This document shows, one piece after another, positions 5,432 through 7,780 of a stretch of DNA of 7,780 bases (its first letter is position 1; each line of letters starts with the position of its first letter). Below the pieces are notes generated by a model. It had not been told where the DNA came from. It made no database searches and worked only from the letters and a program-made list of their open reading frames with translations. The stretch is from Pseudomonas sp. (lineage in GTDB: Bacteria; Pseudomonadota; Gammaproteobacteria; Pseudomonadales; Pseudomonadaceae), in NCBI GenBank assembly GCA_003525045.1, contig DQGF01000226.1, positions 1-7,780 of the forward strand. The letters run 5' to 3'. Both the position numbers and the translations under genes were made by a program.

Positions 5432-6778
5432 TTAGCGGCGGACTTGCTTCAAAGTCTCAGCAATAAGAAACGCCAGCTCCAGCGACTGATCGGCATTCAT
5501 CCGCGGATCACAATGGGTGTGATACCGATCCGACAACCCATCCTCGGTAATCGGCCGCGCACCACCGATGCACTCGGTCACATTCTGCCCGGTCATCTCG
5601 ATGTGAATACCGCCGGCATAACTGCCTTGCGCTTGGTGAACCTGGAAGAACTGCTTCACTTCACCCAGGATCTGCGCGAAGTCGCGGGTCTTGTAGCCGC
5701 TGCTGGCCTTGATGGTGTTGCCGTGCATCGGGTCGCAACTCCAGAGCACCTGCTTGCCTTCACGCTGCACCGCGCGGATCAGTTGCGGCAAGTGATCGCC
5801 GACCTTGTTCGCGCCCATCCGCGCAATCAGGTTCAGGCGACCCGGATCGTTATCCGGATTGAGCACGTCGATCAGGCGGATCAAGTCTTCCGGGTTCATG
5901 CTTGGACCGACCTTGACGCCGATCGGGTTGTTCACTCCACGCAGGAATTCGACATGAGCGCCGTCCAGCTGACGGGTGCGGTCGCCGATCCACAGCATGT
6001 GCGCCGAGCAGTCGTAGTAATCGTTGGTCAGGCTGTCGCGACGGACGAAGGCTTCTTCATAGTTCAGCAGCAGCGCTTCGTGGGCGGTGAAGAAACTGGT
6101 TTCGCGCAGTTGCGGCGAACTGTCCATGCCACAGGCGCGCATGAAGGCCAGGGTTTCATCGATGCGATCGGCCAGGTGGCTGTACTTTTCAGCCAGTGCC
6201 GAGTTGGCGATGAAGTCCAGGTTCCACTTGTGCACCTGATGCAAGTCGGCAAAACCGCCCTGGGCGAAGGCGCGCAGCAGGTTCAGGGTCGCGGTGGACT
6301 GGTGGTAGGACTGGAGCAGACGCTCCGGGTCCGGCACGCGGCTTTTCTCGTCGAAACCGATGCCGTTGACGATGTCGCCACGGTAGGCGGGCAGGGTCAC
6401 GCCATCGATGGTTTCGTCATTGGCCGAACGCGGTTTGGCGAACTGCCCGGCCATGCGCCCGACCTTGACCACCGGACAACCGGCAGCAAAGGTCATGACG
6501 ATCGCCATTTGCAGCAGTACTTTAAAAGTGTCGCGGATTTTCGCGGCGGAGAACTCGGCGAAGCTTTCGGCGCAGTCGCCGCCCTGCAACAGAAACGCGC
6601 GACCCTGGGTCACTTCGGCAAACTGACGGCGCAACTCCCGGGCTTCACCGGCAAACACCAGCGGCGGATAGCTGGCCAGGGTTTGCTCGACGTGCTGCAA
6701 ATGTGCAGCGTCGGGGTATCGGGGTTGTTGCTGGATCGGCAGGGCGCGCCAGCTGTCAGGGCTCCAGGGTTGGCTCAT
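5432..6778 (-). CDS. Class II 3-deoxy-7-phosphoheptulonate (DAHP) synthase
   Basis: A 448-residue class (type) II DAHP synthase. It condenses phosphoenolpyruvate with erythrose 4-phosphate in the cytosol, the first step of the shikimate pathway. The metal ligands fit the Mycobacterium tuberculosis enzyme: Cys69 (GGDCAE), His352 (CDPMHGN), Glu394 (HIEMTG) and Asp424 (HCDPR), spaced 283, 42 and 30 residues apart, against 282, 42 and 30 there. Substrate-binding blocks are [14 protein letters not shown] (105-118), KVGPS (289-293) and [12 protein letters not shown] (320-331). The frame allows GTG at 6781, but I prefer the ATG at 6778, which suits the weak AGAG upstream and gives the 448 residues I recall for P. 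aeruginosa PA2843. The protein is shorter at the N-terminus than plant or mycobacterial enzymes. No phenazine genes are nearby, so a housekeeping role is likelier than PhzC. It is divergent from the spermidine-synthase-like gene. Confidence 0.96.
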   Translation of the reverse strand: MSQPWSPDSWRALPIQQQPRYPDAAHLQHVEQTLASYPPLVFAGEARELRRQFAEVTQGRAFLLQGGDCAESFAEFSAAKIRDTFKVLLQMAIVMTFAAGCPVVKVGRMAGQFAKPRSANDETIDGVTLPAYRGDIVNGIGFDEKSRVPDPERLLQSYHQSTATLNLLRAFAQGGFADLHQVHKWNLDFIANSALAEKYSHLADRIDETLAFMRACGMDSSPQLRETSFFTAHEALLLNYEEAFVRRDSLTNDYYDCSAHMLWIGDRTRQLDGAHVEFLRGVNNPIGVKVGPSMNPEDLIRLIDVLNPDNDPGRLNLIARMGANKVGDHLPQLIRAVQREGKQVLWSCDPMHGNTIKASSGYKTRDFAQILGEVKQFFQVHQAQGSYAGGIHIEMTGQNVTECIGGARPITEDGLSDRYHTHCDPRMNADQSLELAFLIAETLKQVRR

Positions 6779-6870
6779 CACGGTCTCTAGTGTTTTACGC
6801 TCGGACGGTCATGTTATCAGTAATTAGTGCGTGACCTGTTCCCATCGCTTCGCCGACAATCGCGCCTTTG

Positions 6871-6890
6871 CCGCTGCATCAGCGGTTTTA
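6871..6890 (+). terminator. Small hairpin with a short T-run in the divergent region
   Basis: CCGCTG-CAT-CAGCGG (6871-6885) is a perfect 6-bp stem with a 3-nt loop, followed by TTTTA. It resembles a weak intrinsic terminator or attenuator on the plus strand, about 50 nt before the ATG of the spermidine-synthase-like gene. The T-run is short. The rest of the 162-bp divergent region (6779-6940) shows no convincing -35/-10 pair on either strand and no tryptophan-rich leader peptide before the DAHP synthase. Confidence 0.25.
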
Positions 6891-6940
6891 CTGCACTGTT
6901 GTTTATGACCTTGCAGGCCCGGTAACGATCTGGAGACGAA

Positions 6941-7696
6941 ATGACTGAGGAGCGCGTCGAGCATCTGCTCGCCGAGGTACAGGATGAGTTCGGCGTGATT
7001 CGTGTGCTGGAAGTCGCCGATTATCGTTTTCTCGAGTTCGGTGATGCCATCGAACAGAGCTGCGTATTCACCGCTGACCCCAGCTGGCTCGAATACGATT
7101 ACACCCGCGCGATGCTGATCGGCGCGCTGTGCCATGAACAGCCGGAAAACGCGCTGTTCCTCGGCCTGGGTGCCGGCACATTGACCCAGGCCTGCCTCAA
7201 GTTCCTGCCGCTGGAAGATGTCGAAGCCATCGAGCTGCGTCCCGACGTGCCGCGGCTGGCCATCGAATACTTGGGGCTGGACGATGATCCGCGACTGTAT
7301 ATCCGCGTCGGCGATGCACTGGAGCTGCTGGATACGGCGGAACCGGCTGACCTGATTTTCGTCGACCTCTACACCGATGTCGGTCCGGGTGTCGGGCACC
7401 TGGCCTGGAGCTTCCTGGAAAACTGTCAGAAACGCCTGAATCCGGGTGGCTGGCTGGTGATCAACCAGTGGGCTACCGATGATGGCAAACCGTTGGGCGC
7501 GGCGTTGTTGCGCGGGCTTTATCACCGGCATTACTGGGAGCTTCCGGTGAAGGAGGGCAATGTGATTCTGCTCGTGCCTTCGGAGCTGGATCAGGAGCTG
7601 GATATGGAAGGACTGATGGCCCGGGCCGAAGGGCTGGCGCCGCGGTTGGGGTATTCGCTGCAGTCGTTGATCAAGGCCATTCGCCCGGCGACATAA
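6941..7696 (+). CDS. Spermidine synthase-like (SpeE-fold) methyl/aminopropyltransferase
   Basis: A 251-residue Rossmann-fold protein related to spermidine synthases. The nucleotide-binding motif I is LFLGLGAGTL (residues 72-81), the acidic end of strand 2 is E98 in AIELRPDV, VGDALELL (123-130) matches the GD-A motif, and DLIFVDLYTDVGPGVG (137-152) corresponds to the SpeE catalytic loop. That loop has D142 and D146 four residues apart, whereas the SpeE pattern I recall is D-x-T-D-P-x-G-P with the acids three apart. True aminopropyl transfer to putrescine is therefore doubtful, and a SAM-dependent methyltransferase of unknown substrate is equally possible. At about 70 residues, the region before motif I is shorter than the beta-domain plus lead-in of SpeE. 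GGAG at 6932-6935 lies 5 nt before the ATG. No speD or polyamine gene is adjacent. Confidence 0.85.
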   Translation: MTEERVEHLLAEVQDEFGVIRVLEVADYRFLEFGDAIEQSCVFTADPSWLEYDYTRAMLIGALCHEQPENALFLGLGAGTLTQACLKFLPLEDVEAIELRPDVPRLAIEYLGLDDDPRLYIRVGDALELLDTAEPADLIFVDLYTDVGPGVGHLAWSFLENCQKRLNPGGWLVINQWATDDGKPLGAALLRGLYHRHYWELPVKEGNVILLVPSELDQELDMEGLMARAEGLAPRLGYSLQSLIKAIRPAT

Positions 7697-7717
7697 AATG
7701 GTTGTTCTCTAGGGCCT

Positions 7718-7780
7718 CTTCGCGGGCAAGCCTCGCTCCTACAGGGGATTTCTGCGCTCACATAACCCTGTAGGAGCGAG
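7718..7780. repeat. REPIN, cut by the right window edge
   Basis: The core at 7718-7742 is identical over 25 nt to the left arm of the REPIN at 5326-5350. CTCGCTCCTACAGGG (7732-7746) pairs perfectly with CCCTGTAGGAGCGAG (7766-7780) around a 19-nt loop, and the right arm runs off the window. The ACAGGGGATTT after the core is shared with the element at the left window edge rather than with the 5324 copy. It starts 21 bp after the stop of the spermidine-synthase-like gene and may form its 3' end. GCCT-CT-TCGCGG here against GCCTTCGCGG in the 5324 copy shows a 2-bp difference outside the core. Confidence 0.9.

Noticed and set aside
5444..6790. A 448-codon open frame on the plus strand opposite the DAHP synthase.
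   Set aside because: It mirrors the high-GC codon pattern of the real gene, has no recognisable domain, and the minus-strand protein has all catalytic residues of a known enzyme.
6827..6925. A 32-residue GTG-started frame upstream of the spermidine-synthase-like gene.
   Set aside because: It has no Shine-Dalgarno, no coding bias and no similarity I recognise; the small hairpin lies inside it.
6824..7531. A 235-codon minus-strand frame opposite the spermidine-synthase-like gene.
   Set aside because: It has no family signature, and the plus strand carries SAM-binding motifs and a ribosome-binding site.

Overview
The window looks like an ordinary chromosomal segment of a fluorescent-type Pseudomonas (P. 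fluorescens group). The evidence is the high GC content, the codon use, an OhrR-type MarR regulator, a short class II DAHP synthase, paired DUF1127 proteins, and three intergenic REP/REPIN palindromes with the 'GCGAGCAGGCTCGCTCCCAC' or 'GCGGGCAAGCCTCGCTCCTA' cores typical of this genus. I see no prophage, insertion sequence, CRISPR array, or tRNA or rRNA gene.

Layout from left to right. A REP palindrome cut by the window edge (1-79) is followed by ohrR (minus strand, 96-557), the organic-hydroperoxide sensor. Next comes a CrgA-type LysR regulator (minus, 643-1599). It is divergent from a TauE/SafE-family membrane permease (plus, 1709-2458), and the 109-bp gap between them holds a phased set of TGTGCG half-sites. 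The permease overlaps tail-to-tail by 11 bp with a second LysR regulator of the LrhA/PecT/HexA type (minus, 2448-3302). That regulator is divergent from two small DUF1127 proteins in tandem (plus, 3395-3619 and 3781-4020), which are separated by a structured 161-bp spacer. A YcaQ/AlkX-type DNA interstrand-crosslink glycosylase follows (plus, 4088-5317). A near-perfect 97-nt REPIN (5324-5420) separates it from the convergent class II DAHP synthase (minus, 5432-6778). A 162-bp divergent region then leads to a spermidine-synthase-fold protein (plus, 6941-7696). A second REPIN of the same subfamily begins at 7718 and is cut by the window end.

The genes do not form one pathway. They fall into separate modules: peroxide sensing (ohrR); two LysR regulators each divergent from a probable target (permease, DUF1127 pair); DNA repair (ycaQ); shikimate-pathway entry (DAHP synthase); and an aminopropyl- or methyltransferase-like enzyme. 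From memory, the order resembles the PA2843-PA2849 neighbourhood of P. aeruginosa PAO1, which would make this conserved core rather than accessory DNA.

I found no clear new system. The points most worth a second look are the DUF1127 pair with its structured spacer and divergent LysR, the sequestered ribosome-binding site and three-codon minicistron before ycaQ, the phased operator candidate before the permease, and the contrasting polarity of the REP palindromes.
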